A DNA stretch of 64,000 bases from Corynebacterium callunae DSM 20147 (GTDB lineage Bacteria > Actinomycetota > Actinomycetes > Mycobacteriales > Mycobacteriaceae), in contig NC_020506.1 of NCBI RefSeq assembly GCF_000344785.1, forward strand, positions 310,001-374,000, given 5' to 3'. Shown in pieces: positions 9,478 through 17,696 of the stretch; within the stretch, counting starts at the first letter, position 1; every line of letters starts with the position of its first letter. The notes under the pieces were generated by a model. That model worked only from the letters and a program-made list of their open reading frames with translations, made no database searches and was not told the DNA's origin. The position numbers and the translations under genes are program-made.

Positions 9478-12159
9478 ATGGTTAATCCACCTCTCCCCGA
9501 GTCAACGCAGCCCTTGCCCGTTCAGCCAGACGTTCGTGTTTTAGGTGCTCGCGAACACAACCTTCAGGACATCGATCTCGCGGTGCCCCGCGATGCGCTG
9601 GTGGTTTTCACCGGGGTTTCTGGGTCGGGGAAGTCCTCTCTGGCTTTCGGAACGCTGTTTGCGGAATCGCAGCGCCGTTACCTAGAGTCTGTCGCTCCCT
9701 ATGCTCGTCGTTTGATTGACCAGGTCGGCGTTCCAGACGTCGATTCGATTACGGGCATGCCTCCGGCCGTTGCTCTTCAGCAGCAACGTGGAGGCCGTAG
9801 CGCTCGCTCGTCGGTGGGTAGTATCACCACGATCTCATCACTAGTGCGCATGCTCTATTCCCGGGCTGGCAACTACCCCGATGATCAGCCGATGCTCTAT
9901 GCCGAAGACTTCTCTACTAACACCGTGCAGGGAGCATGTCCGGACTGCCACGGCATTGGCCGGGTGTATGAGGTCACCGAGGACAAGATGGTGCCCGACC
10001 CCTCGCTGACGATCCGCGAGCGGGCTATAGCCTCGTGGCCAAAGGCTTGGCACGGTCATCAGCTACGCGATGTGCTCGTTTCCCTTGGCTACGATGTGGA
10101 CGTCCCCTGGAAGGACCTGCCGAGGGAAGAGCGTGAATGGATCCTTTACACAGAGGAGACACCGCATGTCCCGGTCCACTCGCGGCTAACTCTTGCCGAG
10201 GCCCGGGCTGCTATCGCGGCGGGTGTTGAACCGAGTTACTCGGGTACCTTCGTCGGTGCTCGCAAGTATGTGCTCGACACATTCGCGAATACCAAGAGCG
10301 AGTCGATGAAGCGGCGCGTGGCGCAGTTCCTTACGGTCACTCCCTGCCCTGCTTGCCATGGTAAACGACTGAAGCCAGAGGCACTGTCGGTAACGTTTGA
10401 AGACCGTGATATCGCAGACCTCTCCAGCCTGCCGCTGGCACAACTCTCGGTGCTGATTGAAAAGGCAGTCGAGCAGGCCACCGCCGATCTCGACGTGATC
10501 GAGACGGCAGATCACGCAACAGATGTAACAGCCCTGAGCGATGCCGCGCAGCAGAGCGTCGACGCCGGGGAAACACCCCGCGCGGGTGCCTCTAACCTGC
10601 GCAGGGAAGCGAACCATTCGGCAGGGAAGCTGGCGGCGACAACCCGCCTGGGCACAGAACTCGTCAGTAGACTGCGGCCCATTATTGACCTGGGACTGGG
10701 CTACCTATCCTTGGATCGCACCACTCCCACACTCTCTGGCGGGGAATTGCAGCGACTGCGTCTCGCTACCCAACTGACCTCTGACCTCTTCGGAGTGGTA
10801 TACGTTCTCGATGAGCCTTCGGCAGGATTACATCCACAGGATATTAGCGCGTTGCTCGGCATTCTTGACGGACTCAAACGACGAGGCAACAGCCTATTTG
10901 TCGTCGAGCATTCAGTAGACGTGATGCGCCATGCTGACTGGCTGGTAGACATCGGACCTGGAGCGGGCGAGCGTGGCGGACGTGTTCTCTATAGCGGGCC
11001 TACTGACGGGCTAGCGCAAGTGGAGGAATCCGTCACCCGAGGATACTTATTCGGAGGCAGTGGCTTGGTTCATCGGGCTCCCCGAGAGCCGCAGGGATGG
11101 CTATATCTAGAGCACGTCACTCGTAACAATTTGCACGATGTGTCGATCTCCGTTCCACTCGGGGTGTTCACCGCAGTCACTGGAGTTTCTGGATCAGGCA
11201 AGTCAAGCTTGGTCAGTCAGGCGTTGCCTGAGTTGCTTGGCGAGCGACTAGGAAGAACTGCTCAGACACAGGATGCTGCCGCCCCTGAAGATGATGAGCT
11301 TTTGCTGTCAGGCGAACCCGAAGAGGTCAAGGGAACGATCCGCGGAGACTTCTCTGGGTTGCGTCGTGTCGTAAGTATTGACCAAAGGCCTATTGGTCGC
11401 ACTCCGCGTTCAAACGTGGCCACCTACACCGGGATGTTCGACCACGTGAGACGGAGGTTCGCCGAGACGCCGGAGGCTCGCGCGCGAGGTTACAAACCGG
11501 GTCGTTTCTCCTTCAACGTCGCCGGCGGTCGTTGTCCTACCTGCAATGGAGAAGGATCAGTGATGGTAGAACTGTTATTCCTACCGTCGGTGTACACCGA
11601 ATGTCCTGACTGCCATGGCACCCGTTACCAGTCCAGCACTTTGGAGATTATCTGGCGTGGCTGCAACATCGCGCAGATTCTCGCCATGAGCGTTGAGGAA
11701 GCCTATGATTTCTTCCACGGGGAGTTTGACATCATGCGCTCGCTCACGGCGCTAATCGACGTCGGCCTCGGGTACCTGCGACTCGGGCAGCCGGCTACCG
11801 AGCTGTCCGGAGGTGAGGCACAGCGTGTCAAACTCGCCTCTGAGCTTCAGCGATCCCAGCGCGGAGACACTCTCTATGTACTTGATGAACCGACGTCCGG
11901 GTTGCACTGTGCAGATTCCGATCGGCTTGTGGCACATCTACAGACTCTTGTGGAAGCAGGAAATACGGTCGTCGCGGTTGAGCTCGACATGCGCGTTGTC
12001 GTCGCAGCCGACTACGTGATCGACCTCGGCCCGGGCGCAGGTGAGGATGGAGGTACGGTGGTGGCCTCAGGAACACCCGAGGAAGTTGCTTCGTGCGGAG
12101 TCGGTGCGTCGGCACCGTATCTCAAAACGGCATTGCATGAGGCCGTCTCCCGGGGGTGA
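9478..12159 (+). CDS. UvrA-like ABC ATPase (excinuclease A paralogue)
   Basis: An 893-residue protein of the UvrA family: two ABC modules with zinc-finger insertions. Module 1 has Walker A TGVSGSGKSSLAF near residue 45, zinc motifs CPDCHG and CPACHGKRLKPEAL, signature LSGGELQRLRLA and Walker B VYVLDEPSAGLH. Module 2 has TGVSGSGKSSLVSQ, CPTCNGEG...CPDCHGTRY, signature ELSGGEAQRVKLASEL and LYVLDEPTSGLH. It is shorter than housekeeping UvrA (about 950 residues) and resembles UvrA2/DrrC-type paralogues, which have been linked to resistance against DNA-binding drugs rather than general repair. No uvrB or uvrC is nearby. The ATG at 9478 is preferred over a TTG at 9451 because a -10 box ends 7 bp upstream. 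Confidence 0.85.
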   Translation: MVNPPLPESTQPLPVQPDVRVLGAREHNLQDIDLAVPRDALVVFTGVSGSGKSSLAFGTLFAESQRRYLESVAPYARRLIDQVGVPDVDSITGMPPAVALQQQRGGRSARSSVGSITTISSLVRMLYSRAGNYPDDQPMLYAEDFSTNTVQGACPDCHGIGRVYEVTEDKMVPDPSLTIRERAIASWPKAWHGHQLRDVLVSLGYDVDVPWKDLPREEREWILYTEETPHVPVHSRLTLAEARAAIAAGVEPSYSGTFVGARKYVLDTFANTKSESMKRRVAQFLTVTPCPACHGKRLKPEALSVTFEDRDIADLSSLPLAQLSVLIEKAVEQATADLDVIETADHATDVTALSDAAQQSVDAGETPRAGASNLRREANHSAGKLAATTRLGTELVSRLRPIIDLGLGYLSLDRTTPTLSGGELQRLRLATQLTSDLFGVVYVLDEPSAGLHPQDISALLGILDGLKRRGNSLFVVEHSVDVMRHADWLVDIGPGAGERGGRVLYSGPTDGLAQVEESVTRGYLFGGSGLVHRAPREPQGWLYLEHVTRNNLHDVSISVPLGVFTAVTGVSGSGKSSLVSQALPELLGERLGRTAQTQDAAAPEDDELLLSGEPEEVKGTIRGDFSGLRRVVSIDQRPIGRTPRSNVATYTGMFDHVRRRFAETPEARARGYKPGRFSFNVAGGRCPTCNGEGSVMVELLFLPSVYTECPDCHGTRYQSSTLEIIWRGCNIAQILAMSVEEAYDFFHGEFDIMRSLTALIDVGLGYLRLGQPATELSGGEAQRVKLASELQRSQRGDTLYVLDEPTSGLHCADSDRLVAHLQTLVEAGNTVVAVELDMRVVVAADYVIDLGPGAGEDGGTVVASGTPEEVASCGVGASAPYLKTALHEAVSRG

Positions 12160-13233
12160 GTATTGGTGGGTATCGAGAAGGGCGATGGTCTTGGTTAGCT
12201 GGAATATCAAATGAGCAGTTTGCTTTGGCTAATCCAGAATCCAGGTCGCGTGCTTGTGGTGCCCGAATAGCGGGAGCCCTGCGTGGTTTGAGTAGGTAGG
12301 CGGGCGTCGACGGTTCCTGAAGTATGTCGCTGGGACGTTCTTGCTGGGTATCCAGTCATGGAGGCTTTGAGCAACCTGTCGATAGCAATCCGTTTTTATC
12401 ACAGTAAGCAGGAATTCCGAGATCGCGGCGATTTTTAGAAAGCATAGTGACCTGCTATTGGGTGTAGTCGCAGAGATATACATCAGGGTTGCAAGAAGAT
12501 AGATGATGTGCTGGAGAGTGGGGTTGTCTCAACTCCACTCGATGCGAACCGGTAGGGGAAGTGTTACTCGTCCGGGTTAAGGACGCTTCGGTTGTGAAAA
12601 CCCGAAGATTTACCGGAGTTCTCGTGTGGATAATCGCCACCCACGTGTTCGGCTCGGGTCGGTGTGCGGACGAATGACGTACTGAGTTCGATGCTAGGTG
12701 TATCTTTGGCTGCGAGAACCGCCGTGCGGTCATTGGAGCCCAGGCCATCGTGGACTGTGAGCGCATGGGCTATCTGGCCAAGATACCTAGGGTATCCCTG
12801 AAGCGCCTGATGTAGATAGTGCAGTTCAGTGTTGGTATCAGTTGGTAGGCGTTTTATAATTCCAGGTCCCGCACGGGGCGGGTCAGTTGGCAAAAGAAAG
12901 CTAGGTTCCCTTCGATTGCTATATGCACTAGTTGTCTCAAGGTATATACTTCCTGAAAGGGCTGGACGTGAACTTCGGCCAGACCCCGGTATATAAAAAC
13001 AAACTGTCAACTGAGGGATCTCATCGTTGGACACAACACAAAGCCGTATTTGATAGTTTCCTACGACTGGTCTTTGGAGCAGGCGCTGCCCGCTAAAACT
13101 TCGATGAGTGTGCTGACGCTTAAACGGCGACTAAACCACAGTCGTGTTGAACCTTCATTACGCTGTCCTGTACGGACAATGGATGGCTCGCCTACATAGG
13201 TAGGTCACCACTTCTCACAGAACGGAATGGAAG
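12160..13233. other. Gene-free region
   Basis: About 1.07 kb between the UvrA-like and PfpI-like genes. The longest open frames are minus strand (for example 12564-13034). They are rich in Ser/Thr/Pro/Arg with no motif or start signal and look non-coding. The last ~150 bp must hold the promoter of the PfpI-like gene. No mobile-element signature was recognised. Confidence 0.5.
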
Positions 13234-13794
13234 ATGTCAGATGAATTGAAAGGCAAGCGGGTCGCGATCCTTGCCGCAGACGGCGTGGAGCGCGTCGAGC
13301 TGGAGCAGCCGAGACAGGCGCTTCTTGATGCTGGCGCCACGACTGAGTTGCTGTCGCTGCACGAGGGTGAGATCAAGGCTCGCAACAATGACTTAGATGA
13401 AGCGGGTACGTTTTTGGTCGATGCTCTAGTTAAGTCAGTTTCGGTTGATGACTATGACGCTCTGTTGCTTCCTGGTGGCACAGTCAACCCGGATCAGCTA
13501 CGGATGGACACCGACGCGGTAGGTTTTGTGCGTGATTTCGTAGCCACTGGCAAACTAGTTGCCTCGATCTGCCATGGCCCGTGGACTCTGATCGAGGCCG
13601 GAGTCGCAAATGGCCGGACGCTGACCTCTTACCCAAGTATCCGCACCGACTTGCGCAATGCCGGTGCGAATGTCGTCGACGAAGAGGTTGTCCGTGATGG
13701 GAACCTCGTCACCAGCCGCTGGCCGGATGATCTTCCGGCCTTTTGTTCCACAATCGTGGAACTGCTCAGCCAGTCCAAGGAGGGACAATCATGA
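13234..13794 (+). CDS. DJ-1/PfpI family protein (type 1 glutamine amidotransferase-like)
   Basis: A 186-residue member of the DJ-1/PfpI superfamily, YhbO/PfpI subgroup. These proteins act as glyoxalase, deglycase or chaperone-like stress proteins; older annotations call them proteases. Visible are the N-terminal VAILAADGVERVEL with the conserved Glu, LLPGGTVNPDQLR, and the nucleophile elbow SICHGPWTLIEAG with Cys followed by His. The length is normal. The stop codon overlaps the next start (ATGA), so the ABM-domain gene is translationally coupled. Partner and context suggest a stress or xenobiotic role, which is inference. Confidence 0.85.
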   Translation: MSDELKGKRVAILAADGVERVELEQPRQALLDAGATTELLSLHEGEIKARNNDLDEAGTFLVDALVKSVSVDDYDALLLPGGTVNPDQLRMDTDAVGFVRDFVATGKLVASICHGPWTLIEAGVANGRTLTSYPSIRTDLRNAGANVVDEEVVRDGNLVTSRWPDDLPAFCSTIVELLSQSKEGQS

Positions 13795-14102
13795 TTGAAG
13801 TTGCATTGTCAGTAGTTTTGCGAGCTAAGCCAGGCAAAGAGGAAGAAGTCGCGGAGTTTCTACGTAGTGCGCGCTCCATTGTCGAGCAAGAAGATGGCAC
13901 GAGGGCTTGGTTCGCTTTGCAGTTCGATGCGTCTACCTTCGGGATCTTCGACGTATTCCCAGACGATGAGGCCCGCCAGGCTCATCTGACGGGAAGCGTG
14001 GGCCAGGCACTCGCCGCGCAGGGAGCAGAACTGTTTAGCGTAGAACCCGACATTCAGCACGTCGATGTGCTCGCGTATAAGCTACCTGGTGAAAGCGTTT
14101 AG
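13791..14102 (+). CDS. Antibiotic biosynthesis monooxygenase (ABM) domain protein
   Basis: A 103-residue small dimeric alpha/beta-barrel protein of the ABM/quinol-monooxygenase fold. Recognisable are VALSVVLRAKPGKEEEVAEFL, the central TRAWFALQFDASTFGIFDVF, and FPDDEARQAHL before the C-terminal strand. Members oxidise quinols or bind hydrophobic ligands and haem-like compounds, and many are uncharacterised. The start ATG overlaps the upstream stop by 4 bp and is preceded by AAGGAGGGAC. A start at 13743 in the same frame would lie inside the PfpI gene and is rejected. Confidence 0.8.
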   Translation: MIEVALSVVLRAKPGKEEEVAEFLRSARSIVEQEDGTRAWFALQFDASTFGIFDVFPDDEARQAHLTGSVGQALAAQGAELFSVEPDIQHVDVLAYKLPGESV

Positions 14103-14346
14103 AGGACTAACTGCGAGTTTTCATCCGGTGTTGTCTGAATCGGTTGGCCTTAACTAGGACGAGGAATCAGTTCCCGGCGCGTACACCCATAGTTAAGCCC
14201 GTTACGAAGCTAACTAGTACACGATGGGTTCTTTGACTGTGATTCTTACCGGCATATTCAGCTAAATCGTAACGGATCCTGGGGCGCAGATGGCCGGCCG
14301 GTTGCCAGTCTCAAGCGCAGGGTTTGGTGGTGGTGAATAAGTTCTG

Positions 14347-14457
14347 GTGAAGTCCTATGTACTCGTTGGCTGGTTTTGCTTCGGAGTGGTTACTCTTAGC
14401 GCGGTGGTCTATCTTTACCGCAAGGCCATGGAGCTTCTAGGTTTCTCCATATTGTGA
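14347..14457 (+). CDS. Possible small membrane peptide or C-terminal fragment
   Basis: A 36-codon frame from GTG, MKSYVLVGWFCFGVV then a continuing hydrophobic run and a basic YRKAM, ending GFSIL. It has one membrane helix with a positive flank, which is better than random for this region. There is no good ribosome-binding site, and an in-frame stop lies 9 bp upstream. It could equally be the tail of a decayed transporter. Low confidence. Confidence 0.2.
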   Translation: MKSYVLVGWFCFGVVTLSAVVYLYRKAMELLGFSIL

Positions 14458-14582
14458 CAGGCTAACCTCTGCGCAAATTAAGCGAAGCTTTGTGCTGAGA
14501 GTTTTGCGTGGCACTGTATCTCGTGATCCGTGCGGGCTTGTAGGCGGCTGGCGGACTCTGTTCTCATTTTGTAGTAAATCAT

Positions 14583-14615
14583 TGAAGCATCCCGCAACAA
14601 TTGCGGGATGCTTCA
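14583..14615. terminator. Perfect 15-bp stem, 3-nt loop hairpin
   Basis: TGAAGCATCCCGCAA (14583-14597), loop CAA, then the exact complement (14601-14615). It has the form of a bidirectional terminator but has no T-run on either side and no gene directly upstream on either strand. Confidence 0.5.
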
Positions 14616-15285
14616 GTGCGAAAAGGCATGTGCATTCATCACCGATAAGGAATATCGGCTTCTCCAGACCAGTAGCTTTGCATAGTAATCGCTGCCGTTT
14701 TTTAGCTGTCACGATTCGAATTATAGGTAGCTAAGGCCCTCACTTTTGGGTTTCGAACCCCACTTGGTCTTTGACCCGACAAAAGTTGTCGAAGCCCCGC
14801 TATCCTTGCTCGTGTACTGATAATCGTTAAGCCATCGGACTATGAGGCGTGGGCAAGTTGCCCCTTTCAAAGTCGCGCTTGTGTTTGATAAGTGTCTGTG
14901 CCAGAACATAGTAGATCATGCTTAAACTGCGCCGCGCTCTCTAGTAGCTGAAAGTCGCCCCACCGCACTTAGATAGAGTCCCTCTACATTAGTTTTCCAT
15001 GCTTAGCTGATGGATCCGATAGACGGCGACATTGATTATGTTTATCTTCTCGACGTTGATTGGTCCTTCTGCTGAAGGGGGAGCTGTGGAATCTCCAAGC
15101 TCTCTGCTAAGGAGCTCGATTTCTTTTTCTTTGTTAGCCAGCAATCAATCTCTTAATACAGGGGGCTACAAGGTGGTCTGCTTATACGGATTAAGAGATT
15201 GTGAGGATCATTTTCGCAGCAGGGGTGTACATGGGTATCAAGTTCCCTGAGATGAGTATTAGATTTTCTATATTTGCAAAGCTAA

Positions 15286-15439
15286 ACCCCCACTTTCTCC
15301 GAAAAAGATTTTCGAAAAAGCGGGGGTAATTCACCCCATCGAAATGGGGAAGATGATCGCTTGGGATGTTCAACGGGATCATCCCTACTGAAGTAGGGAA
15401 GCCACCAAAGGTTGCTAAAGATTAGCTTCCTTAGGTGGC
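15286..15439. repeat. Run of consecutive hairpins next to adhC 3' end
   Basis: Four stems follow one another. ACCCCC/GGGGGT (15286-15291 with 15322-15327) has an inner CGAAAA/TTTTCG. CCCCAT/ATGGGG (15334-15349) has a CGAA loop. TCCCTACT/AGTAGGGA (15382-15399) has a 2-nt loop. GCCACC/GGTGGC (15401-15439) has inner arms AAGG/CCTT and GCTAA/TTAGC. The last one, 45 bp past the adhC stop, may be the adhC terminator. The others are unexplained. Confidence 0.55.
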
Positions 15440-15483
15440 CTTTATGTGCCCTAGTCTAAAACATTTTGGGCATCGGGTGGTGC

Positions 15484-16554
15484 TTAAACAGCCTCAGCCT
15501 CGGTGAAGGTCTCGGTGTCAATAACAAAGCGGAACTGGACGTCGCCAGCAACAACACGCTCATAAGCTGCATCAACGTCGTTGACGCCGATTTTCTCAAT
15601 AAGTGCGCCGAGGCCGTGCTCTGCACAGAAGTTAAGCATTTCCTGGGTCTCGGCAATGCCACCGATGTTGGAGCCAGTCAGAACCTTACTGCCCCCGATG
15701 AGGGAGCCAAAGCTAACAGCTTGAGCCTCTGGTGGGAGGCCAACAACTGCCATAACACCATGTGGCTTGAGCAGGCGCAGGTACTTATCCACTGGGATAG
15801 AAGCACTGATGGTGTTGAGGATGAAGTCAAACTCGCCAACGTGATCTTCAAAGAAGTTCTCATCGGTGGTTGCGAGGGTACGAGCTGCGCCAAGGGTCTT
15901 AGCTAGCTCTGCTTTACGCAAGGAACGGGACAAAACGGTAACGTCTGCACCCTTAGCTGCGGCGATCTGAACGCCCATATGGCCAAGTCCGCCAAGGCCC
16001 ATAACTGCAACCTTGTCGCCTTCCTTAACGTTCCAGCGAGCGATAGGGGAGTAAGTGGTGATGCCGGCACAGAGAAGCGGTGCAGCAACATCAAATTCAA
16101 GTTCATCAGGGATAGAGCAAACGAAACGCTCGTTAACTACTACCTTTTCAGAGTATCCGCCCTGGGTAATGGTGCCGTCCACATCTTCAGAGTTGTAGGT
16201 CCCAACGGCGCCCTTGAGGCAGTGGTTTTCAAATCCGGCGAGGCACTGTTCGCATTCGCCACAGGAATCGACCAGGCAGCCGACGCCAACGCGGTCGCCG
16301 ACCTTCCACTTGGTAACTCCGGAGCCAACTGCGGAAACAACTCCGGCGATCTCATGGCCAACAGAGAGTGGGAAATGGGCTGGTCCCCACTCGTTACGAA
16401 TGGTGTGGATGTCGCTGTGGCAGATCCCAGCAGCTCTAATATCGATTACGACGTCATCTTCGCGGGGGTCGCGGCGGTTGATGACCTTAACCTCGAATGG
16501 TGCTTCGGGGCCTGTTTTCTGGAGTGCTTTTACTTGGATGCTCACTCGCGCCAT
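15484..16554 (-). CDS. adhC: Zinc-dependent alcohol dehydrogenase, NADP-type
   Basis: A 356-residue medium-chain alcohol dehydrogenase of the CAD/YahK-type group; C. glutamicum AdhC is the likely orthologue by position and sequence feel. Catalytic zinc: Cys and His in AAGICHSDIHTI and the HE pair in VGHEIAG. Structural zinc: cysteines in DSCGECEQCLAGFENHC. Cofactor loop: MGLGGLGHMGVQIAAAKG followed by LSRSLRK, where Ser-Arg-Ser fits NADP(H). I choose the ATG at 16554 (MARVSIQVKAL). A GTG at 16617 would add 21 residues without family support. The gene is divergent from a decayed AraC-type regulator, with a 28-bp dyad between them. Confidence 0.88.
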   Translation of the reverse strand: MARVSIQVKALQKTGPEAPFEVKVINRRDPREDDVVIDIRAAGICHSDIHTIRNEWGPAHFPLSVGHEIAGVVSAVGSGVTKWKVGDRVGVGCLVDSCGECEQCLAGFENHCLKGAVGTYNSEDVDGTITQGGYSEKVVVNERFVCSIPDELEFDVAAPLLCAGITTYSPIARWNVKEGDKVAVMGLGGLGHMGVQIAAAKGADVTVLSRSLRKAELAKTLGAARTLATTDENFFEDHVGEFDFILNTISASIPVDKYLRLLKPHGVMAVVGLPPEAQAVSFGSLIGGSKVLTGSNIGGIAETQEMLNFCAEHGLGALIEKIGVNDVDAAYERVVAGDVQFRFVIDTETFTEAEAV

Positions 16555-16642
16555 GCTACCTACAGTTGCCTTTTGGGTGTTGGTCCCAAAGAGTTTCTGC
16601 AGGTTAACAGGGTTCACTTAGGGTAAATATTTTGGGGAAGAA

Positions 16643-16670
16643 TTGACTTTTCTTGATCAGGATAAGTCAA
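16643..16670. promoter_or_regulatory. 28-bp operator-like dyad between adhC and AraC-type pseudogene
   Basis: TTGACTT (16643-16649) and AAGTCAA (16664-16670) are exact complements, and TGATCA (16654-16659) sits on the same centre (16656.5). Three-part symmetry about one axis is typical of a dimeric regulator site. It lies about 90 bp from the adhC ATG and 54 bp before the old regulator start. Confidence 0.5.
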
Positions 16671-16723
16671 GAAGAAACCTTCACGGGAAAATAAAGTGAG
16701 TGCTCTCGCAACAAGGAGGCACA

Positions 16724-17483
16724 ATGCTGGAATTGAATCGTGTTATTTAAGAGATTGAAGATCATGTGGGGGTTGACGTCGAAAAGCTTGCACGCCATGC
16801 CCTGACCAGCGAAAATCACCTGCGAAGAATGTTTGGCACCCTTGCCGGGGAGCCCGTATTAGACGTTGCAATTAAGTACGGCTATGCGTCTTCCGAGGCC
16901 TTTTCAAGAGCTTTTCGACGTTTTCATGGTGTGAACCTTTCAGAAGCTCGTTTAGAGTCCACCACTTTGCGATCCCAACCGCGTTTATGCTTTCACATAC
17001 AAGTAAAAGGAGTGACAGATTTGCGATACCACATTGTCGATAAAGTTGCTTTCTACCTTTCCGGTTTTCACCGGCGCTAACTCTGTAATTATGGAATTCG
17101 AGAAATTCCTGGATAAAGACACCAAGACGAAATTGTTAGCAAAGAACGACATAGAGCCGCGGGGCCCGCTTTCCATCAGTGATGAAATTGAAAACCAGCA
17201 GGAAGAAGGCTCAATTCTGGACTATTGGCATGCCGTAGCCACGAGCGAACCTGCCACCGACTTTGAATCCCTCGCTGTCCCTGCAGGTAAAGGGGTGGTC
17301 TTTGAAACTGAGGGTGCATTCCCTGAAGCAATCCAACAAATGTGGGCCGACGCTGCCACCGAATGGTTCCCCGCCAACCCTTATTTATGGGCGAAAGGGC
17401 CACAACTCTTAAAAACCACATATTCCACCGACTTTTCCACTGCTAAAGCAGAGCTTTGGCTACCGATTGAGGATGTGGGGTGA
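16724..17483 (+). pseudogene. Decayed AraC/GyrI-type transcriptional regulator
   Basis: An AraC-type helix-turn-helix protein with a C-terminal GyrI-like effector domain, disrupted at three places. The ATG at 16724 has a strong AAGGAGG, but codon 9 is TAA (MLELNRVI then stop, then EIEDHVGVDVEKLARHAL). In the HTH the text jumps from MFGTLAGEPV to LDVAIKYGYASSEAF, lacking about 20-25 residues that join the two helix pairs in relatives. Near 17060-17080 the frame changes: GFHRR then a stop in one frame, VFTGANSVIMEFEKFL in the next, continuing to DYWHAVATSEP and DAATEWFPANPY, the typical end of the effector domain. Divergent from adhC, it may once have controlled it (inference). Confidence 0.85.
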
Positions 17484-17516
17484 TTGCGAGTCCTATTTCG
17501 GGCTAGGGATTCACCC

Positions 17517-17694
17517 AAGCGTGCCGATTTACGACGAAAATATGTTCCGGCATGCCCCTTTACGTAGATCGGCACGTTTGGTGAATAAAACTCCAAACAG
17601 GCCTTAAAAAGTGTCTCTCTAGAAGCGTGTTTAAGGCAAGAAAAATGGACTCCCGAGGTGGAAGTCCATTTGTAAAAGTCGAAGCTTTAAATCG
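17517..17694. repeat. 178-bp repeat, copy A (includes minus-strand terminator)
   Basis: About 90% identical by eye to 20150-20327, same orientation and length. The left part is a palindrome (CGTGCCGATTTACG paired with CGTAGATCGGCACG). The right part is a terminator for minus-strand transcripts, with AGTCCATTT/AAATGGACT arms followed, on the minus strand, by a T-rich tract. Copy A lies 2 bp past the stop of the creatininase-like gene. Confidence 0.85.
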
Positions 17695-17696
17695 TT

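Larger units (their letters stand above)
14103..15285. other. Gene-poor region at the right side of the insertion-like segment
   Basis: About 1.2 kb with no certain gene. It contains a possible 36-codon membrane peptide frame (14347-14457), a perfect 15-bp hairpin (14583-14615), a minus-strand frame of 51 codons (14989-15144, charged helix ANKEKEIELLSREL) with no good start, and a perfect 12-bp inverted repeat CAATCTCTTAAT at 15146-15157 with its complement at 15190-15201. Confidence 0.45.

Noticed and set aside
12564..13034. 156-codon minus-strand open frame in gene-free DNA
   Set aside because: Low-complexity composition rich in Ser, Thr, Pro and Arg, no motif, no ribosome-binding site, and overlapping open frames on both strands; looks non-coding.
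5030..15440. Insertion sequence ends or a transposase within the insertion-like segment
   Set aside because: No DDE, HUH or recombinase motif and no matching terminal inverted repeats at the segment edges could be found by eye.
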